Assembly (NCBI RefSeq): GCF_008124625.1
Contig: NZ_VNHM01000011.1
Span: 1 to 64,000 of the forward strand
Length of the DNA stretch: 64,000 nt
Source: Desulfallas thermosapovorans DSM 6562
Lineage (GTDB): Bacteria; Bacillota; Desulfotomaculia; Desulfotomaculales; Desulfallaceae
Direction: 5' to 3'
The first letter of the stretch is position 1. Each line of letters begins with the position of its first letter. The notes beneath the pieces are model-generated. The model searched no databases. It was not told the DNA's origin and was given only the letters and a program-made list of their open reading frames with translations. The position numbers and the translations under genes were made by a program. Of this stretch, positions 8,937-18,117 are shown piece by piece.

Positions 8937-9323
8937 GTGGTTGCAACAACCAGTGCGGAAACAAAAACTGATATACGTCCTGATGAGCTAATAATGGCTA
9001 TCTTATCTCAATTGGAAGATGATACCCTAGAAAAAAATCTGGCAAAAATACATAGGGCTCTTTATTATTTAAAACAAAATCCCAAATTTGCTGATTATTT
9101 GTGGGAATTTGATTTTGATGTTATGGGATTGTCCCCTTTTTCTGATTTACTTGACCAAGTTCTTTCTAGGTTGGAAACATCTCACTTATTAGATACTAGC
9201 AATCCATCGTATGGTACTTATACAATTAAGCAGGGTTATATGAGGGAGGAATATAATAAGCTACATGATAAAAGCAGGCAAATTGTACAAGAAATGAGTA
9301 AAGAGTTGCTTGAGTATTTTTAG
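8937..9323 (+). CDS. small acidic protein of unknown function, partner of the HD phosphohydrolase
   Basis: I do not recognise this 128-residue protein. It starts at GTG with a strong AAAGGAGG ribosome binding site. It is acidic and mainly helical, with leucine-rich stretches (LIMAILSQLEDDTLEKNLAKI-type N-terminal helices) and no metal or nucleotide motifs. The C-terminal half (YTIKQGYMREEYNKL) looks like a small winged-helix or coiled segment. It ends 21 bp before the HD-domain gene and shares its low GC (about one third GC by eye, versus well over half in jetABCD and the following FAD gene). The two probably form one horizontally acquired operon. It might bind or regulate the HD enzyme; that is inference only. 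Confidence 0.7.
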   Translation: MVATTSAETKTDIRPDELIMAILSQLEDDTLEKNLAKIHRALYYLKQNPKFADYLWEFDFDVMGLSPFSDLLDQVLSRLETSHLLDTSNPSYGTYTIKQGYMREEYNKLHDKSRQIVQEMSKELLEYF

Positions 9324-9344
9324 CATTTGAGAGGTGAGAGAAGT

Positions 9345-10850
9345 GTGGGTTCTTTAAGGGATAAAGTAAATGCCTTTGTTGAAGAAAAACTGAGAAATTA
9401 TAAAGTAAATGTACGAGGTAATAAGGTCATACATGATACTATTTTAGGAACAAATTTGTTTTATGCACACGAAATTGCAGTTCTTGATTCTCCTATTCTC
9501 CAGCGATTGCGGCGAATAAGCCAGGTTGACGTTGTTTCCCTTATCTGGCCGTCCGGTAACCATAACAGATTTGAGCATTCATTGGGAGTAGCAATTATAG
9601 GTGATAAATTTATCCGTTCGCTGGCTGAAAAGGGGTTAGTCAAAAATTTTTCCGAAGAACTTTATTGCATACGGATGGCAGGGATACTTCACGATTGTGG
9701 CCATGGTCCTTTTTCACATATGTCTGAAATGTTGTTTCAGCACTGTGATGATCTAAAGGAAGAAAAAAAATCTGATCCCAAGTTGGCTGCAACAAATCCA
9801 AATGCTCACGAGATATTAAGTTATCTAATTGTAACCAGCGAAGCTTTTAAAGAATTCTATAACAAAAACATAGCTACCCAAGTGTGGGGTAGAAAAATGG
9901 ATTTGGATTTTATTGGAGAACTGATTATAGGTTATATTAGTGATTCCCAAAAAGGTTTTTTAGTAGATATAATTAATGGTGCATTTGATGCGGATAAACT
10001 TGATTATATTCAAAGAGATTCCCACTTTACCGGTGTGCAAATGATTCTTGATTTGGACAGGCTTTTTTATACATTGGATGTGATAACTGTATATAATGAA
10101 ATCAGAAGCCGTGAAGAAAAGCGCCTTACAATTGATGTAAGTGGGGTTTCGACTTTAGAACAAATAGTTTTTGATAAAATGATGCTGCAGAGTACAGTTT
10201 ATCATCATCAGAAGGTTCGTGCTGCAGAAGGTTTATTTAGCTCAATATTTGAGGAAATTTTTGAACATAAGTTGACTGTATATGGAAAACAATTTAATAG
10301 CGCTGCCGATTATCTGTACTTAACTGATGACGATATATATAACTTAGCAAAACAAAGTGATATACCGCAATCTTGTTCTATTCTAGCCCATAATTTGCTC
10401 AATAGAAATCTACCTAAAAGAGCTTTAGCAATATCAGGACGTACCGTAACAAAAGAAACGGTAAATAACTTATGGAAACTTATGAGATTATACGAAAACC
10501 CTAAAGAAATGAAGAGTATAAGGGAAAAGATTGCTGATGAAGCTAAAAAAACAGAAGCAAGAATTACATACAAGGATATTTGGTTGGATATGCCTAAAAT
10601 AGCTAAATTTAAAGAAGGAGATCAATGGGCTATAAAAAGTGAAGGTCATGATAAAGGGTATTTAACTTTGCATGATTTATTTCCAGTTGACCAGTGGGTA
10701 AAGGCTTTTTCTCAAAATAAATGGATGGGGCATGTCTATACGTATCAGCAGTATAGAGAAGTAGTACATAAAGCTAGTAAAAAGGTTATTGAAGACGAAT
10801 ACGATATTAAATTTAATGATTTTTCATACATTTGCTGTAAAATTCAATAA
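9345..10850 (+). CDS. HD-domain phosphohydrolase of the dNTPase/SAMHD1-like family
   Basis: The 501-residue protein has the full metal-site pattern of COG1078-type HD phosphohydrolases: NRFEHSLG with His78, GILHDCGHGPFSH with His116-Asp117 and the family extension HGPFSH, and FDADKLDYIQRDS with Asp217/Asp220. Characterised relatives hydrolyse dNTPs (dGTPase, SAMHD1), and several bacterial dNTPases restrict phage by draining nucleotides; that function here is inferred. GTG at 9345 is preferred over the upstream TTG at 9327 because GAGGTGA sits 7 nt before it. The gene is AT-rich, follows the 128-residue gene by 21 bp and is closed by a strong terminator at 10880. The block sits directly behind the Wadjet operon and repeat copy 3. 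Confidence 0.85.
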   Translation: MGSLRDKVNAFVEEKLRNYKVNVRGNKVIHDTILGTNLFYAHEIAVLDSPILQRLRRISQVDVVSLIWPSGNHNRFEHSLGVAIIGDKFIRSLAEKGLVKNFSEELYCIRMAGILHDCGHGPFSHMSEMLFQHCDDLKEEKKSDPKLAATNPNAHEILSYLIVTSEAFKEFYNKNIATQVWGRKMDLDFIGELIIGYISDSQKGFLVDIINGAFDADKLDYIQRDSHFTGVQMILDLDRLFYTLDVITVYNEIRSREEKRLTIDVSGVSTLEQIVFDKMMLQSTVYHHQKVRAAEGLFSSIFEEIFEHKLTVYGKQFNSAADYLYLTDDDIYNLAKQSDIPQSCSILAHNLLNRNLPKRALAISGRTVTKETVNNLWKLMRLYENPKEMKSIREKIADEAKKTEARITYKDIWLDMPKIAKFKEGDQWAIKSEGHDKGYLTLHDLFPVDQWVKAFSQNKWMGHVYTYQQYREVVHKASKKVIEDEYDIKFNDFSYICCKIQ

Positions 10851-10879
10851 ATCCATATCGCATCAAATACGTCACCCAA

Positions 10880-10902
10880 AGCAGGTAACACCTGCTTTTT
10901 TA
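10880..10902 (+). terminator. terminator of the HD operon
   Basis: AGCAGGT/ACCTGCT arms of 7 bp with an AAC loop are followed by a T-run. It is a classic intrinsic terminator 30 bp after the HD gene. Confidence 0.85.
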
Positions 10903-11078
10903 CATTGGCAGGAAATTCCCGGTGTTTGTAGAATAGATGCTTTGTCGAATACTATACGAAAATAGCGTCAGGTAATTTTTATCCTCTGCTGGTGCCGCGT
11001 TGGCGGCATGGGTGTCTATTCTATAATGAAAACAAACAGGAGTGTAATTATGTTATATTTGCGCTTCCGGGGGGCAAC

Positions 11079-13022
11079 ATGAGGCCTGCCTGTAAACCCG
11101 GCGTCACCATGGCCAACCTGATCCGGAAAACCCGTATAAACTGCAAAAACCGGAATAGCACGGTCACAAGCCATTTGACGATACTTGCCTGCCTGGTCAC
11201 AGCGGTGTTATTACTCACCCTTGCAGCCTGCACGGGACAGCCCGCTGGGGACACAAAGCCGCAGCCCGTGGCCAACCCGGCGGAGTATTATGACTTGATT
11301 GTGGCGGGCAGTGACCCCGAGGGCATAGCCGCTGCCGTATCCGGGGCCAGGAACGGTTTATCGGTGCTGCTGGTGGACACCCGGCCCGAACCGGGCGGGT
11401 TGATGACCAGGGGTTGGCTCAACAGCATCGACATGAATTATGCCCCGGACGGGGGTATATTAAATGAAGGTATTTTCGGGGAATTTTATGAGAAAATAGA
11501 AGGAGATTCATTTGACGTGACCACCGCCGCCGGGGTGTTTAACGCCATGATGAACGCCGAACCGAACCTGGACTATCTGCCGGGGGTGGAACAAATGTCA
11601 CCGGTGGTGAAGGATGGCGGTGACACCGGCGAAGGCGTCAACGCCGCTACTGTCAGGGGCATAAGCGTGGTGATGGACGGCCGGGCCAGGGAAATCCGGG
11701 CCGCAAGCCTGATTGACGCCACCCAGGACGGGGACATGGCCGCCCAGGCCGGGGTGCCCTACACCGTGGGCCAGGAGGATATTGGCCGGCAATCCCGGCA
11801 AATGGCGGCGACACTGGTTTTTAAGTTGGACAACGTGAGTTTTTGGGACTGGCTGAAGATACATTACCACCTGAGGTTCAAGGACGATAGCCGTTTCACC
11901 GGGGCCACCCGGTACAGCGCCTGGGGTTTCAGTGAATTCACCGCCCAATACCAGCCTACTACAGACCGGTTGCTGCTCCGGGGGTTGAATATCGGCAGGC
12001 AAAGGGACGGCAGTTTACTGGTGAACGCGTTGCTGATTTACGGGGTGGACCCTTTGGACCCCGGTTCCCGGCGCCAGGGGCGGGAAATAGCCGTTAAAGA
12101 GCTGCCCCGGGTGGTGGAATTCTTAAACGGCCATGTTCCCGGGCTGGCCGGGGCGCAACTGGCCGGGGTGGCCCCCGAACTGTATGTGCGGGAATCCAGG
12201 CATATGCAGTGCGAATATATATTGACGGTGGATGACGTGCTGGAAAACCGGGATTTTGCCGACCGGATTGCCTTTGGCTCCTACCCGGTGGATATGCAGC
12301 CCGCGGGGCCGGACATACCCGGCGCTGTTATCGGCAGCCCCCAGAAGTATGCGGTACCTTTCCGGTGCCTGGTGCCCCTGTATGTGGACGGGCTGCTGGT
12401 GGTGGGGCGGGCGGCCGGCTTTGATTCGCTGGCCCACGGCAGCGCCAGAACCATTCCGGTGGGCATGGCGGCGGGGCAGGCGGCCGGGGCCGCGGCGGCG
12501 CTGGCCAAAGAAACGGGCCTCTCTTTCCGGTCGCTGGCCGGTAATCCTTTGTTGATGGGCCGGCTGCAAAATATATTGAACCGCCAGGGCGTAAAACTGC
12601 AACCCTTTGAGATACCCAATGCGCTGGCTGAACACTGGTGTTACCAGGGGTTGAAATTTGTGCGCGGGCTTGGCCTGGCCGCGGGCGGGTACAAAAATGA
12701 TTACCGCCTGGACGAGGCTATGACCGACCAGGTGTTCATCAATGTACTGTCCCGGACCGTGCGGCAAACCGGTGCTCCGGTGCCCGGGCACCCCCGGCTG
12801 GTGCCCGAGGCCAACGTATTTAACATATATGACGCGTGTTACATGCTGGTGCGCTACCTGGGGCTGGACATGGGCAAAAAGGAAGCCTTTGCCTATCTGG
12901 CGCGGCAGGGGCTGTTTGAAAGGCACAAGGAACTCTGGGCGGCCTTTATGGACGAGCAAAAGCCCCTGACCCGGGGGGCCGGGTATATGCTGATCAGGGA
13001 ATGGCGCCTGGCGCTGGATTAA
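11079..13022 (+). CDS. FAD-dependent oxidoreductase, predicted lipoprotein
   Basis: The protein is about 647 residues from the ATG at 11079; ATG 11109 is an alternative, and the frame is open back to 10992. A basic N terminus and hydrophobic stretch end in the lipobox LAAC followed by a Gly/Thr/Pro-rich linker, so it should be anchored outside the membrane. The Rossmann segment YYDLIVAGSDPEGIAAAVSG with LLVDTRPEPGG, the DATQDGDMAA segment and the C-terminal FAD-binding GRAAGFDSLAHGSARTIPVG place it in the FAD_oxidored family (PF12831). The Gly-rich loop is atypical (GSDPEG for GxGxxG). The last 170 residues contain segments reminiscent of SLH modules but are not convincing. The substrate is unknown. 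It precedes the DUF5693 envelope protein. Confidence 0.75.
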   Translation: MRPACKPGVTMANLIRKTRINCKNRNSTVTSHLTILACLVTAVLLLTLAACTGQPAGDTKPQPVANPAEYYDLIVAGSDPEGIAAAVSGARNGLSVLLVDTRPEPGGLMTRGWLNSIDMNYAPDGGILNEGIFGEFYEKIEGDSFDVTTAAGVFNAMMNAEPNLDYLPGVEQMSPVVKDGGDTGEGVNAATVRGISVVMDGRAREIRAASLIDATQDGDMAAQAGVPYTVGQEDIGRQSRQMAATLVFKLDNVSFWDWLKIHYHLRFKDDSRFTGATRYSAWGFSEFTAQYQPTTDRLLLRGLNIGRQRDGSLLVNALLIYGVDPLDPGSRRQGREIAVKELPRVVEFLNGHVPGLAGAQLAGVAPELYVRESRHMQCEYILTVDDVLENRDFADRIAFGSYPVDMQPAGPDIPGAVIGSPQKYAVPFRCLVPLYVDGLLVVGRAAGFDSLAHGSARTIPVGMAAGQAAGAAAALAKETGLSFRSLAGNPLLMGRLQNILNRQGVKLQPFEIPNALAEHWCYQGLKFVRGLGLAAGGYKNDYRLDEAMTDQVFINVLSRTVRQTGAPVPGHPRLVPEANVFNIYDACYMLVRYLGLDMGKKEAFAYLARQGLFERHKELWAAFMDEQKPLTRGAGYMLIREWRLALD

Positions 13023-13243
13023 TTGGTGCAAACCAGGCCGGATTCCGGCCTGTGTGATATGTACGGTACCGCGGTACCGGCGGGCGATGACCCGGAGGGC
13101 CGTGCCATTGACGGCGGAAGTTTATGGCCCGGGCATATGGTACGTGCCCCGGAGGCCTTGCCGTTACCGGCGGGAGCGCGGGGTATGGGCGCTGATACGA
13201 GCGGGCGCTGCAACCGGTCTAATTAATTGTTGGAGGCATACCT

Positions 13244-15298
13244 GTGAACGAAAAAAGCTGGAAATTGCTATTAATCGGAGTAATTTTTGTATCCATGGTG
13301 GCCGCCGGTTACGCGGCCTGGCAAAGATTGGCCCTGGAGAGGGACCACCGCGGCGTAGAGCTGGCCGTGGTATATGATGAAGTTGCCGCCCTGGCCCGGA
13401 TGAAGGGCATTGGCACCGCCGAGGCGCTGGACCAGTTCCGTGACCAGGGTGTTACCACCGTGCTGGTAAAGGAACCCACGGTGCAGGAGGCGGCGCAAAA
13501 CGCTGAGTTTATCATGCGCACCGGGCAGGAACTGCTGGTGGGGGCCGGGCCCGGCCTAACGCAGTTGTGGGGCGAAAATTACCGGGAGGAAATCGACCCC
13601 GGACAGCGCTATTTTATCTTTACCAGTGAAAGGACATACCAAAGGGTCAGGGGCCAGCTGGAGGCCAAAGGGGTGCAGGTAAACGCCCCCGACCACTGGC
13701 AAAAGCCCGGGCTTTATGTTTTTGGAGCGTCATATCACTGGGGCTTCCTTGAGCAAATGGGGGTAGGTTACTCCGAGGAGGCCTGGCAACAAATACGGGA
13801 GGCCGGTTTGCAAACCATGGTGCAGCTGCGTACCTGGAACCAGGTTACCCCGGCGGGCCTGGATTATGTATTTGAGGATATAGCCCGTGCACCTAATTTG
13901 TCCGCCATTGCCTTCAACGATCCCCAACTGCCCGGGGTCGGAGATCCGGAATTGACCAGGCAAATTTCCTACCATATCAAGGATTTGGGTGTGCCTGCGG
14001 TACAGATAGAGTTTTTCAACCAGAAAGGCATGTCCAGTTTGGGGCTGCTGCTGGATAAACAAGTGATCAGGCTGCACAGCCTGAGCCTGGAGGAGTATGC
14101 CAAAAGGAATTTCAGCATTACCGAGATGGTGGATCGTTTCAGCCTGGCGGCCACCGAGCGCAATATCAGGGTTTTGCTGTTGCACAGTTATATGAAACCG
14201 GATGAACCCGATATGCTGCAGTTTAATTTGCAGCTGGTGGATGAAACCCGCGACAGACTGCTGGCTGAGGGGATGCATATCGAAGAGGCATCCACCCTGG
14301 AGCCGCTGCCCGTTTCCCGGGGGCTGTTGTTTGTTATTGGGCTGGGGGTTATTGCCGGGGGGATGCTGCTGCTGATGGTGATGGGGCTAACTGGCCTTGT
14401 GCCCTATATCGGCCTGGCGGGCCTGCTTTGCTGGGCGGGGCTTTTAGCCGTTGACTTCACCGGCCCGGCCCGTAAGTTGATGGCCTTTGGGGCGGTGGTG
14501 GTGTTCCCCACCCTGTCCCTGGCCGTCAATTTAAAACCGGGGCCTGCCGGGTTAAAGCCCGCATCCCGGCAGTGGCCCGGGCGGCAGGTGCGATGGGAAT
14601 CCGGGCGGCGGCCATCCACCTGGCCCGAGCCTTCCCGGCTGGGACACAGTATTGTGCTGTTGCTGCGCACCTCTTTGTATTCGCTGGTGGGGGCACTGTT
14701 GATGGTGGGCCTGCTGGCGGATATTGGTTTTATGCTCAAGCTGGACCAGTTCACCGGGGTGAAGCTGGCCCATGTAATACCTTTGGCGCTGCTGGCCGGT
14801 ATATTTTTCTTCCGCAGCCGGGAAAGGGACGCGGGCTGGCAAGAGCAGTTGAGCAGGTTTATGGATCAGCCCATACTGGTGAAATTTGCGGTGGCCGCCG
14901 GGGTGCTGCTGGTGGTGCTCTTGGTATATGTTTCCCGCACCGGCAATGAATCCGCAGCGGTATCTTCCCTGGAACTGCAGTTCCGTACCATGCTGGATAA
15001 TTTGCTGGGGGTGCGCCCCCGCACCAAGGAGTTTATGTTCGGGCACCCGCTGCTGTTGTTGCTGTTTTACCTGGGCTACCGGGATAACCGCTATATGCCC
15101 CTGTTACTGGGCGGGGCCATCGGGCAAATTTCCCTGGTGAATACCTATGCCCACATCCATACCCCCCTGGTGGTGTCTCTTTTAAGAAGCTTTCACGGGC
15201 TGTGGCTGGGTATCATTGGTGGTTTGGTGCTCATCGTTATATGGCTGATAGGGGAAAGGTTATACGAAAAATACCTGCGGGCGGGCGCAAAGGCGTGA
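13244..15298 (+). CDS. DUF5693 family multi-pass membrane protein
   Basis: The protein has 684 residues. An N-terminal TM helix (about residues 5-25) is followed by a roughly 330-residue extracellular domain with a TIM-barrel/glycosidase-like feel (AVVYDEVAALARMKGIGTAEALDQF). The C-terminal half has about 8-10 TM helices, with a basic cytoplasmic loop around 425-465. This matches DUF5693, a family I associate with csaB loci in spore-forming Firmicutes; csaB is 3 kb downstream here. A role in export or modification of a secondary cell-wall polymer is inferred from context. GTG at 13244 follows GGAGG by a normal spacing. The 220 bp upstream contain only a short GC-rich palindromic run (GGTACCGCGGTACC at about 13064) and no supported gene. 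Confidence 0.8.
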   Translation: MNEKSWKLLLIGVIFVSMVAAGYAAWQRLALERDHRGVELAVVYDEVAALARMKGIGTAEALDQFRDQGVTTVLVKEPTVQEAAQNAEFIMRTGQELLVGAGPGLTQLWGENYREEIDPGQRYFIFTSERTYQRVRGQLEAKGVQVNAPDHWQKPGLYVFGASYHWGFLEQMGVGYSEEAWQQIREAGLQTMVQLRTWNQVTPAGLDYVFEDIARAPNLSAIAFNDPQLPGVGDPELTRQISYHIKDLGVPAVQIEFFNQKGMSSLGLLLDKQVIRLHSLSLEEYAKRNFSITEMVDRFSLAATERNIRVLLLHSYMKPDEPDMLQFNLQLVDETRDRLLAEGMHIEEASTLEPLPVSRGLLFVIGLGVIAGGMLLLMVMGLTGLVPYIGLAGLLCWAGLLAVDFTGPARKLMAFGAVVVFPTLSLAVNLKPGPAGLKPASRQWPGRQVRWESGRRPSTWPEPSRLGHSIVLLLRTSLYSLVGALLMVGLLADIGFMLKLDQFTGVKLAHVIPLALLAGIFFFRSRERDAGWQEQLSRFMDQPILVKFAVAAGVLLVVLLVYVSRTGNESAAVSSLELQFRTMLDNLLGVRPRTKEFMFGHPLLLLLFYLGYRDNRYMPLLLGGAIGQISLVNTYAHIHTPLVVSLLRSFHGLWLGIIGGLVLIVIWLIGERLYEKYLRAGAKA

Positions 15299-15389
15299 TG
15301 GCGGGCGGCTATGGCGTAATTTGCCGCACCGCCGGTGGGTTAATTGAGGGCCTATTGCAAAGTTAATGGAACCACCGGACCGGCTGCCG

Positions 15390-15478
15390 CGTCATTATAG
15401 GTGAGGAGTTGCCTGGTAAACAATAATGCTTCGTGGTCGTCGTTTCCACATCCCCGTCATTACAGGTGAGGGGTTGCC
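15390..15478 (+). repeat. pair of 24-nt direct repeats in a 300-bp gap
   Basis: The unit CGTCATTAYAGGTGAGGRGTTGCC occurs at 15390-15413 and 15455-15478 with two differences, 65 bp start to start. The rest of the gap 15299-15601 shows no gene. The repeats could be operator sites for the downstream transferase or leftovers of a small element; two copies are too few to call an array. Confidence 0.6.
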
Positions 15479-15601
15479 CCAAAAACAGGGTGTGCATATG
15501 AAATTTTGGCCGCGGTTCGGGATTTTTAGCTATCTGTAAAATAATTACAAAAAGGGATGACCATTAATACTAAAGAACTATATATATCAGGTGATTTTTG
15601 T

Positions 15602-16339
15602 ATGAGAATAAACTTGTTGGGGGCACCGGTGGACTGCCTGACCATGGAGCAGGCCGAGGAGCGGGTTGCGGAACTGGTTCGCAGCGGAGGCCCCCGCCGG
15701 ATCATTACATTGAATCCCGAATTTCTTTACCGGGCTGTCCGGGAGGATCATACCCTCATGGAACTGGTGGACAGAGCGGATTTGGTAACCGCCGACGGCG
15801 AAGGTATCGTCTGGGGCGGGCGTGTGGCCGGTACGCCCTTTCCTGAAAGGGTGACGGGTATTGATTTGATGCTGCGGCTGGTGAAGCGGGCGGCAGCCGA
15901 GGGTTGGCGGGTGTTCCTTTTGGGGGCCGCCCCCGGGGTGGCTGAAGAAGCGGCGGAAAATATGGTCAAGCGCTTTCCCGGTTTGCAGGTGGTGGGGACG
16001 CAGCACGGTTATTTTAAGCCCCACGAAGAGGCCGGCATTGTGGAGACCATTAAACAAAGGGCACCCCAGCTGTTGTTTGTGGCCCTGGGGGCGCCGGCCC
16101 AGGAAAAGTGGATTGATCGCCATATTGAAAGCATCGGCGATGTGGTGGCCATTGGGGTGGGCGGCAGTTTCGACGTCATTTCCGGCCGGGTGGCCAGGGC
16201 GCCCTTGTGGATGCAGAAATTAAAGATTGAGTGGCTGGGGCGGCTGATCAGTGAACCGTCACGCTGGCGGCGCATGCTGGTGCTGCCTAAATTTGCGCTA
16301 CTGGTGCTCAGGACTTACCGTTTGGGTTACAAAAACTGA
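15602..16339 (+). CDS. WecG/TagA/CpsF family glycosyltransferase (UDP-ManNAc transferase type)
   Basis: The 245-residue protein belongs to glycosyltransferase family 26. It shows the conserved core ITLNPEFLYRA, DLVTADGEGIVWGGR (catalytic Asp region), GWRVFLLGAAPGVAE, LLFVALGAPAQEKWI and IGVGGSFDVISG. TagA enzymes add ManNAc to lipid-linked GlcNAc to complete the linkage unit of wall teichoic or secondary wall polymers at the cytoplasmic membrane face. The upstream frame is open, but the ATG at 15602 is chosen because AGGTGA lies 7 nt before it and the protein then begins MRINLLGAPVD, as in the family. It fits with the TagO-like transferase, the LCP ligase and CsaB nearby. Confidence 0.9.
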   Translation: MRINLLGAPVDCLTMEQAEERVAELVRSGGPRRIITLNPEFLYRAVREDHTLMELVDRADLVTADGEGIVWGGRVAGTPFPERVTGIDLMLRLVKRAAAEGWRVFLLGAAPGVAEEAAENMVKRFPGLQVVGTQHGYFKPHEEAGIVETIKQRAPQLLFVALGAPAQEKWIDRHIESIGDVVAIGVGGSFDVISGRVARAPLWMQKLKIEWLGRLISEPSRWRRMLVLPKFALLVLRTYRLGYKN

Positions 16340-16456
16340 TTTTTTTTGCCATCGAAACCGTTATTTTTAATTGAACAAACCTTCGATAAGATATATTATG
16401 TCGTTATAGGCTGTCCGATTTGAGGTTTTTTGGTTGTGTTGATAGGGAGGTGTCCT

Positions 16457-17734
16457 GTGAGTATGTCCATAAAAAGAAAGCGAAGGTTAAAGAGCAAGCT
16501 GCGCTTTGTCATATTCATATTATTGATGATTGGCCTCTTTGCCGGGGGTTTTGTGGCGGCCAACACTTACCTTTGGCCGCTGCTCACCGGTACGGGTAAT
16601 GTGGCTGATACCGGTGGGGCTGAAGATGACCCCATTGCCAAGCTGCCCAGCATGAATATTTTAATGATGGCTGTGGATGAGCGGGACGGTGATTCAAGTC
16701 AACTGACCGATACCATGATTCTGGCCAACATAAACAATAAAGACAACCGGATTTCGCTGCTTTCCATACCACGGGATACCAAGGTTAACTTGCCCGGACA
16801 CGGGGTCAACAAAATTAACGCGGCTGCCGTGTACGGCGGCCCCGAGCTGGCTATGGAAACGGTATCGAATCTGGTGGGGATGCCGGTGGATTATTATGTA
16901 CTCACCAATTTCAACGGCTTCAAGGGTATTGTTGATGCCCTGGGCGGCGTAACTCTTGATGTTGAAAAAAATATGTACCACCATGAAAACGCCTACGGCG
17001 GCGCCTATGATATCAATTTGAAAAAGGGCGTGCAGAGACTGGACGGCGAGCATGCTTTGATGTATGTGCGCTATCGCAGCGACGAGCTGGGGGATATCAC
17101 CCGTACCCAGCGCCAGCAAAAACTGCTTGCCGCCATTGCCGATGAGGTGATGAAACCACAGTCCATCACCAAATTACCCAAACTGATTCCGGAAATTCAG
17201 AAAAACGTGGAAACCAATTTGGGTTTGAAGCAAATGATTGCCCTGGCCCAGGCGGGCAGCAAGCTGGATAACATCCAGCTGGTCACCCAGACCATGCCGG
17301 GCTGGTTTTTGGATGAGCATGGTGTCAGTTACTGGTACGTGGACCCGCAAAATGCCAGGGAAGTGGCCCGGTCGCTGTTCGAAGAAGGTAAAGTTATGGA
17401 AGTGGTGCGGGGAGCCATGACGGGTAACACGCCAACCCAGGTGGCCATGGAGCGGACCACACCTTCGGTACCCGAGCGGGTGAAAGATTATGAACCGGAA
17501 ACCGGCACTGGCTACATTGACGATGCCGGCACTGCCGGTGACAACACCATCCCCGACTACACCGGTGACAACACCTCCGATGCCACATACCCCGGCGACG
17601 GGCAGGACGGCAACACCGGTGACGACGACGATGATTATATAGACGTTGACCAGCAAACCTGGTACGAAGCCCCGGGTGAAAGTAACCGGGAAGAACCCGG
17701 CACAAGCCACGTTGAGATCATCATCAACAATTAG
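16457..17734 (+). CDS. LytR-CpsA-Psr (LCP) family wall-polymer ligase
   Basis: The 425-residue protein has a short basic cytoplasmic N terminus (SIKRKRRLKSK), one TM helix (about residues 14-40) and an extracellular LCP domain. The LCP domain shows NILMMAVDERDGDSSQLTDTM, ISLLSIPRDTKV, the conserved NKINAAAVYGGPELA, LDGEHALMYVRYR and DITRTQRQQ. LCP enzymes move lipid-linked polymers onto peptidoglycan or protein. GTG 16457 is preferred because GGGAGG is 6 nt upstream; ATG 16463 is possible. The last 90 residues are a low-complexity Gly/Asp/Thr tail. The TAG stop abuts repeat copy 4, with G17734 shared, so this gene ends just before the element rather than inside it. Confidence 0.9.
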   Translation: MSMSIKRKRRLKSKLRFVIFILLMIGLFAGGFVAANTYLWPLLTGTGNVADTGGAEDDPIAKLPSMNILMMAVDERDGDSSQLTDTMILANINNKDNRISLLSIPRDTKVNLPGHGVNKINAAAVYGGPELAMETVSNLVGMPVDYYVLTNFNGFKGIVDALGGVTLDVEKNMYHHENAYGGAYDINLKKGVQRLDGEHALMYVRYRSDELGDITRTQRQQKLLAAIADEVMKPQSITKLPKLIPEIQKNVETNLGLKQMIALAQAGSKLDNIQLVTQTMPGWFLDEHGVSYWYVDPQNAREVARSLFEEGKVMEVVRGAMTGNTPTQVAMERTTPSVPERVKDYEPETGTGYIDDAGTAGDNTIPDYTGDNTSDATYPGDGQDGNTGDDDDDYIDVDQQTWYEAPGESNREEPGTSHVEIIINN

Positions 17735-17770
17735 GGGTCAGGCTTAAAGTTGTTTAAAGTAACTGTATTA
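17734..17770 (+). repeat. GGGGTCAGG repeat, copy 4
   Basis: GGGGTCAGGCTTAAAGTTG then TTTAAAGTAACTGTATTA; one base is shifted in the TTTGTT segment. It follows the LCP stop codon directly. The tail AAAGTAACTGTATTA is shared with copy 6, showing that the element extends about 35-40 bp. Confidence 0.85.
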
Positions 17771-17821
17771 TTTGAATAACTGGATATAGTTGACGATGAT
17801 ATGGATTGGTAATCCAACTCG

Positions 17822-17841
17822 GGCCTGGCGCGCGCCAGGCC
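17822..17841. other. perfect 20-bp palindrome in the gap before csaB
   Basis: GGCCTGGCGC followed by its exact complement forms a strong hairpin in DNA or RNA, 50 bp after repeat copy 4. No T-run follows, so it may be a weak terminator of the LCP gene or a protein-binding site. The rest of 17771-18117 shows no supported gene; a short ATG frame from 17884 has no clear ribosome binding site. Confidence 0.6.
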
Positions 17842-18117
17842 TTAACTTGTGCCTTTAACTTGAGTTTGACATTGAAATAAAAAATGTGGTGCCACCAAAT
17901 TTTATATCAACATTGGGAAGAGACTGTCATGACTGTTGATGTCAATTGTAATACTCCGGTACTCGCCTTTTGGCAGGGGCTGGTGGCGTTACCGGGTTAT
18001 GAACCCCTTTATCGTGCCGGGAGCCAGGCCGGGGCGCGTGCGACGGGTTCGGGAGCCCTTTCAGTTTGTATAAATGTATGTTAAAATATGGACAATGTTA
18101 GCAAAGAAGGGACTATT

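Noticed and set aside
10992-11078. Upstream extension of the FAD lipoprotein to 10992
   Set aside because: The extension has no ribosome binding site and would put 29 extra residues before the basic part of the signal sequence. ATG 11079 or 11109 fits a lipoprotein signal better.
15390-15478. Possible CRISPR remnant
   Set aside because: Only two 24-nt units with differences and no cas genes; a direct repeat pair is the safer description.
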